Source: JACZST01 sp036985755 (GTDB lineage: Bacteria; Actinomycetota; Acidimicrobiia; Spongiisociales; UBA5794). From it: DNA of 23,166 nt. Location of the stretch: the NCBI GenBank assembly GCA_036985755.1, contig BTQG01000032.1, forward strand, positions 1 to 23,166. The letters run 5' to 3'. Position numbers and translations under genes: made by a program. Of this stretch, positions 23,131 to 23,166 are shown one piece after another (the stretch's first letter is position 1; every line of letters begins with the position of its first letter). The notes under the pieces were generated by a model, which made no database searches, was not told the DNA's origin, and worked only from the letters and a program-made list of their open reading frames with translations.

Positions 23131-23166
23131 ATGACCGATCCTGCGGACATCCTCGGATCGGACCCT
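23131..23166 (+). CDS. Start of a gene truncated by the window edge, function unknown
   Basis: Only 12 codons are visible (MTDPADILGSDP). The start is well supported by GGAGG 6 nt before the ATG. The opening is loosely like the N-termini of some acyl-CoA dehydrogenases, and a glutaryl-CoA dehydrogenase would fit the pathway, but 12 residues cannot support an assignment. Confidence 0.6.
   Translation, partial: MTDPADILGSDP

Noticed and set aside
1..23166. tRNA, rRNA, CRISPR, transposase or attachment sites
   Set aside because: No transposase-like protein, no spaced direct-repeat array and no recognisable structural RNA were found on reading; the genes form an ordinary catabolic island.

Overview
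The window is GC-rich, almost wholly coding, and looks actinobacterial. GTG starts are common, most neighbours overlap by 1-8 bases, some starts look leaderless (a TANNNT box 8-10 nt before the start codon), and the secreted proteins carry Thr/Pro/Glu-rich linkers of the kind common in Actinobacteria such as Acidimicrobiia. The taxon is an inference; no rRNA, tRNA, CRISPR array or insertion sequence is visible.

Layout. (1) 1-2044, minus strand: an ECF sigma factor translationally coupled to a membrane-anchored protein with Asp-box motifs that runs off the left edge. (2) 2168-8920, minus strand: a tightly overlapping six-gene operon, hcrC-hcrA-hcrB-had-oah-dch, encoding a three-subunit 4-hydroxybenzoyl-CoA reductase followed by the three enzymes that act after benzoyl-CoA reductase in anaerobic benzoyl-CoA degradation (dienoyl-CoA hydratase, 6-hydroxycyclohexenecarbonyl-CoA dehydrogenase, ring-opening 6-oxocyclohexenecarbonyl-CoA hydrolase). 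(3) 9094-10407, plus strand: a PaaK-type aryl-CoA ligase, divergent from that operon. (4) 10415-15027, minus strand: a complete branched-chain amino acid (Liv/HAAT) type ABC importer, livK-G-F-H-M. (5) 15227-20565, minus strand: a benzoate-CoA ligase-type enzyme, then boxC, boxB and a TetR regulator, with a clear inverted-repeat operator candidate just upstream of boxC. (6) 20629-21797, plus strand: an alpha/beta hydrolase and a hotdog thioesterase. (7) 21804-22928, minus strand: a zinc alcohol dehydrogenase. (8) From 23131, plus strand: the first 12 codons of another gene.

How it fits together. The importer would bring in an aromatic acid, and the two CoA ligases would activate it to aryl-CoA. 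4-Hydroxybenzoyl-CoA could be reductively dehydroxylated to benzoyl-CoA by HcrABC. Benzoyl-CoA could then be epoxidised and cleaved with oxygen by BoxB and BoxC, while Dch-Had-Oah would process the reductively formed dienoyl-CoA. The thioesterase could release CoA from stalled aryl-CoA. The notable point is that enzymes of the oxygen-dependent (box) and the oxygen-independent (dch/had/oah/hcr) routes sit together, while benzoyl-CoA reductase, BoxA and BoxD are not in the window.
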